From Acidobacteriota bacterium (GTDB lineage: Bacteria > Acidobacteriota > Aminicenantia > UBA2199), in NCBI GenBank assembly GCA_021817755.1, contig JAKAGC010000048.1, positions 1 to 12,485 on the forward strand: a DNA stretch of 12,485 bases. Reading direction: 5' to 3'. Under the pieces are notes generated by a model. It was not told where the DNA came from, did not search any database, and was given only the letters and a program-made list of their open reading frames with translations. A program made the position numbers and the translations under genes. Positions 1-7,103 of the stretch are shown here, piece by piece (position 1 is the stretch's first letter; every line of letters begins with the position of its first letter).

Positions 1-70
1 TCCCCGAAATTATCAGATCAAGAGCTTTTAAGAAGTATTTCCAATTATCCCAACAAAATATTCCGATTTC

Positions 71-84
71 TCCAATATATTGGA
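71..84. repeat. 14-bp perfect palindrome upstream of sigma-54-type promoter
   Basis: TCCAATATATTGGA reads the same on both strands, and related CCAAT words flank it (near 40-47 and 90-96). Its centre lies about 110 bp upstream of the start predicted for the sigma-54-type promoter at 162-179. That is the usual distance for a binding site of a sigma-54 activator (bacterial enhancer-binding protein). The palindrome is seen directly; the role is inferred from spacing only. Confidence 0.35.
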
Positions 85-161
85 AAAATTCCAATAATAT
101 AGATTTCCTTTGTTTTTGATTGAAATGTATATCAATAGAAGGTTTTAGGGTAAATGAAAAG

Positions 162-179
162 TTGGCAACATAATTGCTT
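162..179 (+). promoter_or_regulatory. sigma-54 (RpoN) -24/-12 promoter
   Basis: TTGGCAACATAATTGCTT matches the RpoN consensus TTGGCAC-N5-TTGCW with the invariant GG (164-165) and GC (176-177) at the required 10-nt spacing. Only the C after TTGGCA differs. Initiation would fall near 189. No protein gene starts downstream before the terminator at 328-369, so the expected product is a short non-coding RNA. A chance match in AT-rich DNA is possible but unlikely given the number of matching positions. Confidence 0.6.
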
Positions 180-188
180 ATATATTAC

Positions 189-368
189 GGACGTGATATA
201 AGGAAAAACATATCACGCGGACCGAAAGAATATGTGTAAGGTTCTTTTGTGAAGTTGCGTGTATGCGGTTTCCGGTAGATATGTTATTCCAAAGTCACCT
301 TTAAAATAGATCTCTCAACACGATTTGCCCCCCGTTCTCCCACCCCTCAAGAACGGGGGGTTTTTTTT
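189..368 (+). ncRNA. candidate sigma-54-dependent small RNA, about 175-180 nt
   Basis: The boundaries come from the predicted sigma-54 start (about 12 nt after the GC element) and the intrinsic terminator ending in nine T. The 5' end folds into a perfect 8-bp stem (CGTGATAT 192-199 with ATATCACG 210-217) whose 10-nt loop carries AAGGA, a Shine-Dalgarno-like word. A second possible hairpin pairs AAAGAA (225-230) with TTCTTT (242-247). GGA words occur at 189-191, 202-204 and 219-221, which could suit a CsrA-type RNA-binding protein, but this is speculation. No open reading frame of useful length lies inside. It does not resemble 6S RNA, tmRNA, RNase P RNA or a riboswitch class that I recognise. 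Confidence 0.5.
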
Positions 369-369
369 T
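328..369 (+). terminator. strong intrinsic terminator
   Basis: CCCCCCGTTCT (328-338) pairs perfectly with AGAACGGGGGG (350-360) over 11 bp around an 11-nt loop and is followed directly by nine T (361-369). It works on the plus strand and closes the candidate small RNA. The word TTTGCCCCCCGTTC (324-337) recurs in another hairpin at 5444-5457. Confidence 0.9.
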
Positions 370-463
370 ATACTGATTTTCCTCCCTATTTTAATCTAAA
401 AAATAAACTAAAATTTATCCCGAAAATTAATTAGAATTATGGAATTGATTTTCATAATTTTTT

Positions 464-538
464 GGGAAAATAAAGGAAAAGATGACCCGAAACAATCTTT
501 ATATTGTGCTCGATTGTATTCGGGTCACTGGTTTTTAG
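464..538. terminator. bidirectional terminator after the pseudokinase gene
   Basis: A two-part stem is formed by TGACCCGAA (483-491) plus ACAATC (492-497) pairing with GATTGT (512-517) plus TTCGGGTCA (519-527), with one bulged base at 518 and a 14-nt loop. On the minus strand the stem is followed by a T-rich stretch (complement of the A-rich 464-482), so it can end the gene that stops at 545. On the plus strand TTTTT and TTTTTTT runs follow it (532-546). Confidence 0.75.
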
Positions 539-544
539 ATTTTT

Positions 545-2464
545 TTAATTGAATGAAATAGATATGTTAGCAGGCAACCACACTTTTACTTTTATTTTAT
601 CTTTTTCGGCAGGGCTATACTCCCATGATTTAAGAACTGATGAGATCGGTGGTCTCATTTCGTCCATCAAATATTCAGGGTACTTAATATCCCTTACAAA
701 TCCATTTTGATCCAATAGTATGGTGACCTGTATTGAAATTTTCTGTTTACTATATAGTTTTAATACTTTTTCAGGGAAATTCAATTCAGAAGCATTGAAA
801 TTACTTTTGCCGCTGAATTTATTGGGCTTCTTTGTGATCGCTTCCAGGGGAACTATATCGCCAGCTTTCACATTGAGTAATTCCGGTTTATTTTCGGTTT
901 TTGGTGTAACAACAGGGTCTTTCTTCGGATCTTGAGAAACAGCAGTACCCGAAGGAGTTACAGGTGCATTCTGCGGAGGTGTTTTGGATTTATCCGTTGT
1001 TTGAGGTGGGTTTTGAACAGCAGGTTCTTTTTGTTGCGGCTGTTGTTGTGAAGGCTGCGGTTGAACCTGGGAAACAGTCTTTTGATCTTTGATTTGTGCA
1101 CTCTGAATTTTTTCCTGCTGGGTTTTCCATTCTTTTAGCTTCAGAATCTCCATGTCTCTCGATTTTTTCTCTTCCAGGGTCTGTGCCGTTTTTTTCTCGA
1201 TAGCATCAAGCCGTTTTCGGTACTCTTCATCCAATTGAGCTGTCATTTTGGCCATCGCTTCTTTTAATTCTTGCGCAGATTTCATATCTCTTTTCAGTTG
1301 AGTTTCGTTTTTACCCTGCTGTGTAATGTACCAGAATGCAACCGCACCAATAATGGCAATAATAATAGCAGCTACTCCAATGAAAATCTTAAGCCCTGAA
1401 CTTTTCTTTTCCTGGATAAGCGGATGAATTTCTTCCAAAGGTAACGGTGATGCCACAGGTTGTTCGACAACTTTTACCGGTTCTACAGGAATAGGTTTCA
1501 CGTAAACCGCTTCTTTCTTTATTGCAGTATCTTCTTTTTCAATAGTATCCATGTATAATAAATTCATGAAATATGCAATAATGAAGGTGCCTGTAGATAC
1601 TTCGGATACATGAAAAAACTGACCGATATGGTCTTTCATTTCCTTCATTGTAGAGAAACGTTTTTTGGGATCCGGATTCAAGGTTTTGCTGAAAAACTCC
1701 ATAATATTTTTCTCGAAATCCGCTTCATCTTCAGGAAGAAGAGTTAATAATTCATTCGGGATTTCTTTTATTTTCGCCTCAAAGGAATTCATATCCCCAA
1801 GGGGGAAATAATTACCGCAAAGTAAACGGTAAACGATATTTCCAAGATGAAATACATCCGATTGCGGAAGAAGAATATCTTCCGTGGAAAATTCAGGCGC
1901 CAGCATTTCCTTAAATTTTTCACGATTCTGTTCTGCAACCAGGTGATTCTTTCTTAAAAATGGAAAAATACCAAAATTCTTTAATACCACTCTCCCGTCA
2001 TAATCGACAAAAATATTATCAGGTGTTAAAAATCCATGATATGATTTAATTTTACTGAATTCCTCCTGGGAAGCAGTATCCAGGATATCGGCGATCGATA
2101 TAACTATTGAAAAAGCAAGATCCAGATCGATGACTGTTTGTTTTTTTTCTGCATCTTTAATGATCTGGTCAAGGTTACGTCCCGATAATAAAGGATAAAT
2201 CATAATAATTCCGTCTTCGACGGAATCGATACTTTCAGGTGATAATAAATTCCTAATTTTTGATTCATGAATTTCTTCCGACATAATGTTTAACAGGTTA
2301 ATCACATCAGGAAAAGAAGCAACTTCCGGTTTTAATTGAACAAGAGTACAATGATTACGGGTTTTATTTTGTTCGATTTTTCCCGCCCTATAATAAGTCC
2401 CCATCCAATCGGAATCGGTTTTGTCAAAAATAAAATGATTATGGATTATTTTGTAATCGCTCAT
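545..2464 (-). CDS. membrane-anchored pseudokinase with C-terminal TonB-like domain
   Basis: A 639-residue protein. Residues about 1-285 have the layout of a Hanks-type Ser/Thr kinase: an HRDLKPxN-like segment (143-150), APE (189-191), a DVFxLG helix (203-208) and a DPxxRF ending (265-270). The catalytic residues are gone: the VAIK lysine position appears to be Gln, the HRD aspartate is replaced (HGF, 143-145), DFG is NFG (163-165), and no glycine-rich loop is visible. A single membrane helix (358-381) is followed by a charged coiled coil (385-460), a Pro/Gln-rich linker (464-525) and a domain (530-639) with the TonB C-terminal pattern (LDQNGFVRDI, W614, PA, beta strands). Cytoplasmic kinase fold and periplasmic TonB-like end are inferred. 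Signalling by phosphate transfer is unlikely; binding or scaffolding is more plausible. GGAGG precedes the ATG. It has its own promoter and terminator. Confidence 0.85.
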   Translation of the reverse strand: MSDYKIIHNHFIFDKTDSDWMGTYYRAGKIEQNKTRNHCTLVQLKPEVASFPDVINLLNIMSEEIHESKIRNLLSPESIDSVEDGIIMIYPLLSGRNLDQIIKDAEKKQTVIDLDLAFSIVISIADILDTASQEEFSKIKSYHGFLTPDNIFVDYDGRVVLKNFGIFPFLRKNHLVAEQNREKFKEMLAPEFSTEDILLPQSDVFHLGNIVYRLLCGNYFPLGDMNSFEAKIKEIPNELLTLLPEDEADFEKNIMEFFSKTLNPDPKKRFSTMKEMKDHIGQFFHVSEVSTGTFIIAYFMNLLYMDTIEKEDTAIKKEAVYVKPIPVEPVKVVEQPVASPLPLEEIHPLIQEKKSSGLKIFIGVAAIIIAIIGAVAFWYITQQGKNETQLKRDMKSAQELKEAMAKMTAQLDEEYRKRLDAIEKKTAQTLEEKKSRDMEILKLKEWKTQQEKIQSAQIKDQKTVSQVQPQPSQQQPQQKEPAVQNPPQTTDKSKTPPQNAPVTPSGTAVSQDPKKDPVVTPKTENKPELLNVKAGDIVPLEAITKKPNKFSGKSNFNASELNFPEKVLKLYSKQKISIQVTILLDQNGFVRDIKYPEYLMDEMRPPISSVLKSWEYSPAEKDKIKVKVWLPANISISFN

Positions 2465-2492
2465 TCGAGTTCCTCCATAAGATACAGATTAA

Positions 2493-2522
2493 ATTATATA
2501 CTAAGAAGATAAACAAGGTCAA
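2493..2522 (-). promoter_or_regulatory. sigma-70-type promoter of the pseudokinase gene
   Basis: On the minus strand a -35 TTGACC (2522-2517) and a perfect -10 TATAAT (2498-2493) are 18 bp apart. The start would lie near 2486, leaving a leader of about 22 nt with the GGAGG site before the ATG at 2464. It lies in the 149-bp divergent gap shared with the amidase gene, for which no clear promoter was found. Confidence 0.6.
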
Positions 2523-2599
2523 TCAAATTTTTTTATTCTAAAAAAAAAGATGAACAAGGACCTGTTGAAATTATTTTTTAATTATGTTAAAAATGAGAA

Positions 2600-2604
2600 A
2601 GAGG
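2600..2604 (+). promoter_or_regulatory. ribosome binding site that sets the amidase start
   Basis: AGAGG sits 9 nt before the ATG at 2614. The in-frame ATGs at 2584 and 2593 have no such site and would add a lysine/arginine-rich tail not expected in this family, so 2614 is preferred. Confidence 0.65.
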
Positions 2605-2613
2605 AAAATAAAA

Positions 2614-3456
2614 ATGGCAGGAAATTTGAGAGAACTTAAAATAATCGATCATCGATTATGTAAAGGGGATGGGACACCTTATCCGTTTAAAGCTTGTAAC
2701 AATACAGGCGGTCTTATTGAACACAAATATTTGGTTATTCATTACACCGCAGGCCCCACCGCTAAATCGGCTATCAATTCATTTTGTAGTGAAAACGGAA
2801 ATGCATCGGCCCATGTGGTTATCGACAGGAACGGGGAAATCACCCAGCTCGTTCCATTTAACCGTGTGGCCTGGCATGCCGGTATCAGTTCATGGGATGG
2901 TTTAACCGGATTGAATAATTATTCAATCGGTATCGAACTGGTTAATGCGGGACGGTTGGAAAAGGTAGGCGATAAATGGAGAGCATGGTTTGGGAAATTG
3001 TATGATCCTTCGGATATTATTGAATTAATCCATAAAAATGAAACTACTGTAACCGGATGGCAAACATATCCCCAGGAACAATTAGAGGCCGCATTGGAAT
3101 TATCGAAATTACTGGTCCAGGAATATCACTTACTCGATGTTATCGGACATGAAGACATAGCCCCGGGAAGGAAATCCGATCCCGGTCCTGCTTTTCCCAT
3201 GAATAATTTTAGATCAACTGTTATGGGAAGAGCAGATGATATCGATGTTCAATTTATTACCACAACCGAATTGAATATCCGTACCGGCCCCGGTTCCGAA
3301 TTCCCTAAAATAATCGAGACCCCACTTCCTTCGGGAACTACTGTTGAAATAATCAATAGTAAAGGTAGCTGGCGGTTTGTCGATGTCCTGGAAAAAGTAA
3401 ACGATGCAATGGACTTACAAGGATGGGTGCACGGGCGATATTTGAGAAGAAAATAA
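2614..3456 (+). CDS. N-acetylmuramoyl-L-alanine amidase (Amidase_2) with SH3 domain
   Basis: This zinc hydrolase cleaves the bond between muramic acid and the L-Ala of the stem peptide. Counting from the ATG at 2614 (280 residues), the Amidase_2 fold covers about 10-200. The zinc ligands are His43 (VIHYTAG), His179 (GHEDIAPG) and Asp189, with catalytic Glu108 (SIGIELVN) and Lys187; the His-x9-Asp and Lys-x-Asp spacings match AmpD. Residues about 215-280 form a bacterial SH3 domain (LNIRTGPG to GWVHGRYL) expected to bind wall material. No signal peptide is visible, so it either acts in the cytoplasm on recycled muropeptides, as AmpD does, or leaves the cell by another route. The gene faces ftsB convergently, 43 bp apart, with no obvious terminator between them. 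The longer ORF from 2584 (290 aa) is less likely. Confidence 0.92.
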   Translation: MAGNLRELKIIDHRLCKGDGTPYPFKACNNTGGLIEHKYLVIHYTAGPTAKSAINSFCSENGNASAHVVIDRNGEITQLVPFNRVAWHAGISSWDGLTGLNNYSIGIELVNAGRLEKVGDKWRAWFGKLYDPSDIIELIHKNETTVTGWQTYPQEQLEAALELSKLLVQEYHLLDVIGHEDIAPGRKSDPGPAFPMNNFRSTVMGRADDIDVQFITTTELNIRTGPGSEFPKIIETPLPSGTTVEIINSKGSWRFVDVLEKVNDAMDLQGWVHGRYLRRK

Positions 3457-3499
3457 TTCTCAAAATAGTATAAATTATCTGCCTAAAAGGGGAAATCGT

Positions 3500-3862
3500 T
3501 TATGGAAATTCCTCGTGAGGTTGATGGTTTTCGTCTTCTTTCTTTTTATCTTTTACGATTACTACCACTTTTTCATTTTTTTTCATCAGCCAAAGTTTTT
3601 CTCTCGCCTTTCTTTCTAAAGCTTCCGGGTTTTTTTCAAGGTATTGAATCTCTTTTATAAGATCTTCTTTTTGTTTTTTTAAACTATCAATTTCTTTTTG
3701 CAATTGTTCGATTTTGTTCCGGGATTTCATTATATCTATGATTCCCGCATCTCCAAAAAAGAAGGCCAGGATAAGTATAAATACGAATACAACAAGGAGC
3801 ATTAAAAATCCCCTCGATAGTAAAAACCTGGCTTCACTACTTTTTTCTTCTTTTTTATTCAA
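3500..3862 (-). CDS. FtsB/DivIC-like septum formation initiator protein
   Basis: A 120-residue bitopic protein: a charged N-tail (1-16), one membrane helix (about 18-37), a leucine-rich coiled coil (about 46-80) and the family signature near 78-95 (NPEALERKAREKLWLMKKNE), followed by a lysine-rich, then histidine/proline-rich tail. Proteins of this family bridge early and late division proteins with FtsL and FtsQ. The reading frame has no ATG; the best start is TTG at 3862, inside the end of the upstream phosphohexomutase gene (8-nt overlap), with a GGGG stretch about 10-13 nt upstream. This points to translational coupling. Low sequence conservation means FtsB, DivIC and similar small coiled-coil proteins cannot be told apart, so no symbol is given. 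Confidence 0.8.
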   Translation of the reverse strand: MNKKEEKSSEARFLLSRGFLMLLVVFVFILILAFFFGDAGIIDIMKSRNKIEQLQKEIDSLKKQKEDLIKEIQYLEKNPEALERKAREKLWLMKKNEKVVVIVKDKKKEDENHQPHEEFP

Positions 3863-5309
3863 TTAACGAACGCCCCAATTTTATTAGTTCTCGTGTCCCA
3901 TCCCAACCTGTTGCTTCGGCATAGATTCGAATTACTGGGTTAGTTCCCGATTCTCGTATCAATAGCCATGAATCCCCGAACCGGAATTTTACCCCATCCA
4001 CATAATCCACGTGATTCGGTTTTCGCCCTCTAAAAAGTATGTTTTTTTCTATAGTTAGCTTTTTATAATTTTGGATGACTTTTTCATTTCTATCAACTGC
4101 GACTTCTCTACCGTATAATCTCGGGAAACGGAGGTAAAAATCTTTCAGGATGACATCCATTTTTTTCCCATAATAGGCTCGCATTTCCGTAATTAATAAG
4201 CTGAACAAAATACCGTCTTTTATTTTTATCTCTTTATTCAGCGAAGCTCCATTTGAACTTTCCACACCGATGAACGCATCGTTATTTTCAAGTTGATCCG
4301 CCAAGAATTTAAAACCGATAGGAGTTGTATATAGCTTCCTTCCGTAGTGTTCAGCCACTTTTCGGATATTGTTGGTTGTGGAAATCGATTTTACGATTCC
4401 TCCGCTCATTTTCTTTATTTCGATAAGATATTCGATCAGTTTCGGCATAATAATGTTGGAACTCAAAAAATGCCCGCCGCAATCGACAATCCCGAACCGG
4501 TCCCCATCGATGTCAGTTGCAAGTCCCAGATCTGCTTTTTCCCTCATTACCAGTCGTGATAAATCTGTTAATGTTTCCCGTCCACATGAAGAAATGACCC
4601 CTCCGAATGCAGAATAAGGGAAATTATGAATACTGACTGCATCGATATCATTTTCGATCAATATATGGTCGAGATATTCTCTAGAAGATCCGTATAGATT
4701 ATCGACAATGATCTTTAATTCGGATTTTCGAATCAACTGTAAATCAACCAGTTGGGCTATATAATCCATATAATCTGATTTAACGTCTACGATTGAAATC
4801 AAACGGCTATCTGCATATTGTGGTTTAAAACAATAATCTTTTTCGATTTTTTGGATTTCATTTTCAATTGCATCGGTAACTTCGGGAAGAGCAGGGGAGC
4901 CATTTTTTGTAAAGACTTTAACCCCATTGTAAATAGGTTTATTAAAACTAGCTGTGAAATTAATCGCACCGCAGCAATTCCGTCGTTTAACAGCCAGAGA
5001 AATCGGAGCCAGCGGCGCATCCCGCTCAGGCATCAATACTTTAATCCCATTTAATGTGAATATCCGGGCCGATTCTCGAGCGAATTCTTCCGATAAAAAA
5101 CGTGTATCATAATTAACAAATACACATAATTCATCCGGGCTGCCTGTGCAGGTTGTACAGGTTTGTTTCAGGTAATTGGAATAAGCCTGGGTAAAGATTC
5201 GAACATTTCGGAAAGTAAAATCCTTTCCCATCTTTGCACGCCAACCGTCTGTTCCGAATTTAATTGCTGTCATACTATTATTAATATCATAGATCGTCTC
5301 TTTTTTCAA
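3855..5309 (-). CDS. phosphoglucomutase/phosphomannomutase family protein
   Basis: An alpha-D-phosphohexomutase of 484 residues, which moves a phosphate between C1 and C6 of a hexose phosphate through a phosphoserine. Visible elements, in order: FGTDGWR near 18-24; active-site loop with Ser121 (TASFN); metal loop DIDGDR (266-271); sugar loop GVESSNG (348-354); phosphate loop RESGTNPVIR (452-461). The loop deviates from the usual TASHNP (His to Phe, Pro to Lys) and the last loop has GTN for GTE. The substrate (glucose, mannose or glucosamine phosphate) cannot be read off. The chosen start is TTG at 5309, with AAGGGG 7 nt upstream; an ATG at 5273 would remove 12 residues but lacks a ribosome site. 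It overlaps the ftsB-like gene and is separated from rseP by 195 bp, so it probably has its own promoter. Confidence 0.88.
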   Translation of the reverse strand: MKKETIYDINNSMTAIKFGTDGWRAKMGKDFTFRNVRIFTQAYSNYLKQTCTTCTGSPDELCVFVNYDTRFLSEEFARESARIFTLNGIKVLMPERDAPLAPISLAVKRRNCCGAINFTASFNKPIYNGVKVFTKNGSPALPEVTDAIENEIQKIEKDYCFKPQYADSRLISIVDVKSDYMDYIAQLVDLQLIRKSELKIIVDNLYGSSREYLDHILIENDIDAVSIHNFPYSAFGGVISSCGRETLTDLSRLVMREKADLGLATDIDGDRFGIVDCGGHFLSSNIIMPKLIEYLIEIKKMSGGIVKSISTTNNIRKVAEHYGRKLYTTPIGFKFLADQLENNDAFIGVESSNGASLNKEIKIKDGILFSLLITEMRAYYGKKMDVILKDFYLRFPRLYGREVAVDRNEKVIQNYKKLTIEKNILFRGRKPNHVDYVDGVKFRFGDSWLLIRESGTNPVIRIYAEATGWDGTRELIKLGRSLIE

Positions 5310-5434
5310 CTCTACACCCCTTTTGTTTCGGGAATTTCCATTTCACCGATGCGAAATGATATAGTAAAATTATATTTTCGGAAACGAAATATTATCTCTC
5401 ATTACTAGATTAGGAAATTTTTTTATATATTTTC

Positions 5435-5454
5435 CGGGGGGCTTTTGCCCCCCG
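5435..5454. other. GC-rich hairpin between rseP and the phosphohexomutase gene
   Basis: CGGGGGGC (5435-5442) and GCCCCCCG (5447-5454) pair perfectly around a TTTT loop in otherwise AT-rich DNA. Neither strand has a proper T-run right after the stem, so it is not a textbook intrinsic terminator, although it sits where the rseP transcript should end. The right arm shares 14 nt, TTTGCCCCCCGTTC (5444-5457), with the terminator at 324-337. Possible roles are a weak terminator, an attenuator or an mRNA 3'-end stabiliser. The rest of 5310-5504 shows no gene; a TATAAT (5374-5369, minus) lacks a good -35. Confidence 0.6.
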
Positions 5455-5504
5455 TTCGATCTATATTAAAAACAATTTCGGGTGGTCAATATGATCTCTA
5501 TGAA

Positions 5505-7040
5505 TTAAAAAGGCCAGAAAGATCTCCAGCCATTGGGAAGTAATTTTGCCACATCGTTTAATATGACGAAAGCCATTAATGCAATTAATATGGCAAAACC
5601 GATATTCATTAAAATTTCTTTTACTTTCTGACTAAATTCTTTTCTTACAATCGCTTCAAGTGTGTATATCAAGAGGTGACCTCCATCCAGGGCCGGAATG
5701 GGAAATAAATTGACAAGCCCCAATTGAAGAGAAATAAACGCAATTAGTAAAAAGAAATTGGAAAGACCGCTCTGTAATGCCCGTCCTGAAAATTTTGCAA
5801 TTTCAATAGGACCTGATAATTGCTTCGGTGATAATTTTCCTACGATCATCTTTTTAAAAGAACTGAATACCAACCCCGATAGATTGATACAGTCATTAAA
5901 ACTCTTTTTTAATCCTGCAAATAATCCATAACTGGTTTTGATGGAAGGCGAATAGGCAATCATCATTGTACCTATTATTCCTTTTTCGTGGGCATAAAGT
6001 TTTACAGGTAATCCCTGCATATCCGAAAATGTTTTCGCTTCATTCAGGTTTTCAAAATCCTTTGAGATTATTCTGTACCATGCATTTCTTCTTAACACAT
6101 CAAAATCCGGTGCAGGCAATTTTTTACTAAGAATGCGTGCCATCTTCTCAGCATTTTCATAAGTATCAAAATCCCCACTTTCTACAAAAAACACTTTGCG
6201 AGGAGTTACATTTATATTGAGTGGTTTATCTTTCCGACTAATCTGAAAATTAAGGGGAACTCCTGAATTTTTGGCTATTATATTAACCAGTTCAAAGTAA
6301 TTCATCGGCTGGTTATTTATTCCTGTAATAATATCTTCTTCTTTTATTCCACTCTTTGCCGCAGGTGATCCAGGGGCTACAGATGCGATCAATGTTTTAA
6401 AATTCCAATATATACCTGCTTCTCCTACTCCGTATTGCGAGACAGAGCGGATATTCATTTTCCCTGAGATAACCTTTGAATCCCTTTCATATTCGACTGA
6501 GAGTATTGAATTCGGGTTAGAGCCGATCGTTAATTCCAGTTCTTTCCAGGTTTTAATTTCGCTCCCATCTATTTTACGGATGATATCCCCTTTACGTAGT
6601 CCGATTTTTTCTGCCGGTGAACCCATATCCACATAACCGATTTTTGGGGATTCTTTTTTATAGGAATCGATTTCAACCCCTGTTATGTTTATTATAGTAA
6701 AAATTACATATGCCAGCAGTAAGTTCATCACTGAACCGGCTACCAGGACCAAAATTTTTTGCCCCCTATTTTTCGCCTGGAATTCATCCGGTTTCAAGTT
6801 ATTCTCATCCCATTCTTCTTCCCCAGCCATTTTTACATAGCCTCCCAGAGGAATAAGACTAACACGGAAATCCGTATCTCCGTATTTTTTTCCAAAAAGG
6901 CGTTTTCCAAAACCGAAAGAGAAAGTCTCTACCCTGACCCCCACCATCCGTGCCGCGATAAAATGGCCGAATTCATGAATCAGTACGATGATTCCCAGCA
7001 CGATGGTAAAAGATACAATTGTACTCAATACATTCATCAT
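5505..7040 (-). CDS. rseP: RseP-like M50 site-2 intramembrane metalloprotease with SPOR-like insert
   Basis: A 511-residue membrane protease; in E. coli RseP cuts anti-sigma factors and signal peptide remnants within the inner membrane. Zinc motif HEFGH (22-26) lies in the first helix, and the third ligand is in NLFPIPALDGGH (444-455). Two PDZ domains follow each other at about 120-200 and 205-280. Residues about 283-349 are extra: they separate the usual end of the second PDZ (NVTPRK) from the G-I-I-G segment that normally follows at once, and they look like a SPOR domain. This explains a length some 60-70 residues above the roughly 440-450 usual for RseP. Membrane helices follow near 425-450 and 475-495. 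The ATG at 7040 has GGAG 8 nt upstream. It is the last gene of the uppS-cdsA-dxr-rseP operon, a common arrangement. Confidence 0.95.
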   Translation of the reverse strand: MMNVLSTIVSFTIVLGIIVLIHEFGHFIAARMVGVRVETFSFGFGKRLFGKKYGDTDFRVSLIPLGGYVKMAGEEEWDENNLKPDEFQAKNRGQKILVLVAGSVMNLLLAYVIFTIINITGVEIDSYKKESPKIGYVDMGSPAEKIGLRKGDIIRKIDGSEIKTWKELELTIGSNPNSILSVEYERDSKVISGKMNIRSVSQYGVGEAGIYWNFKTLIASVAPGSPAAKSGIKEEDIITGINNQPMNYFELVNIIAKNSGVPLNFQISRKDKPLNINVTPRKVFFVESGDFDTYENAEKMARILSKKLPAPDFDVLRRNAWYRIISKDFENLNEAKTFSDMQGLPVKLYAHEKGIIGTMMIAYSPSIKTSYGLFAGLKKSFNDCINLSGLVFSSFKKMIVGKLSPKQLSGPIEIAKFSGRALQSGLSNFFLLIAFISLQLGLVNLFPIPALDGGHLLIYTLEAIVRKEFSQKVKEILMNIGFAILIALMAFVILNDVAKLLPNGWRSFWPF

Positions 7041-7103
7041 CTGTGTTCTCCATTACAATACTTTTTTATTTCCACGTTTTTATTGTTGTTTTCAAATTTA
7101 TGA

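Noticed and set aside
545..2464. Active Ser/Thr protein kinase
   Set aside because: The catalytic Asp of HRD and the Asp of DFG are both replaced, so the plain kinase call is not supported.
2584..2613. Longer amidase N-terminus from ATG 2584
   Set aside because: It has no Shine-Dalgarno site; AGAGG favours 2614 and the family does not have this basic extension.
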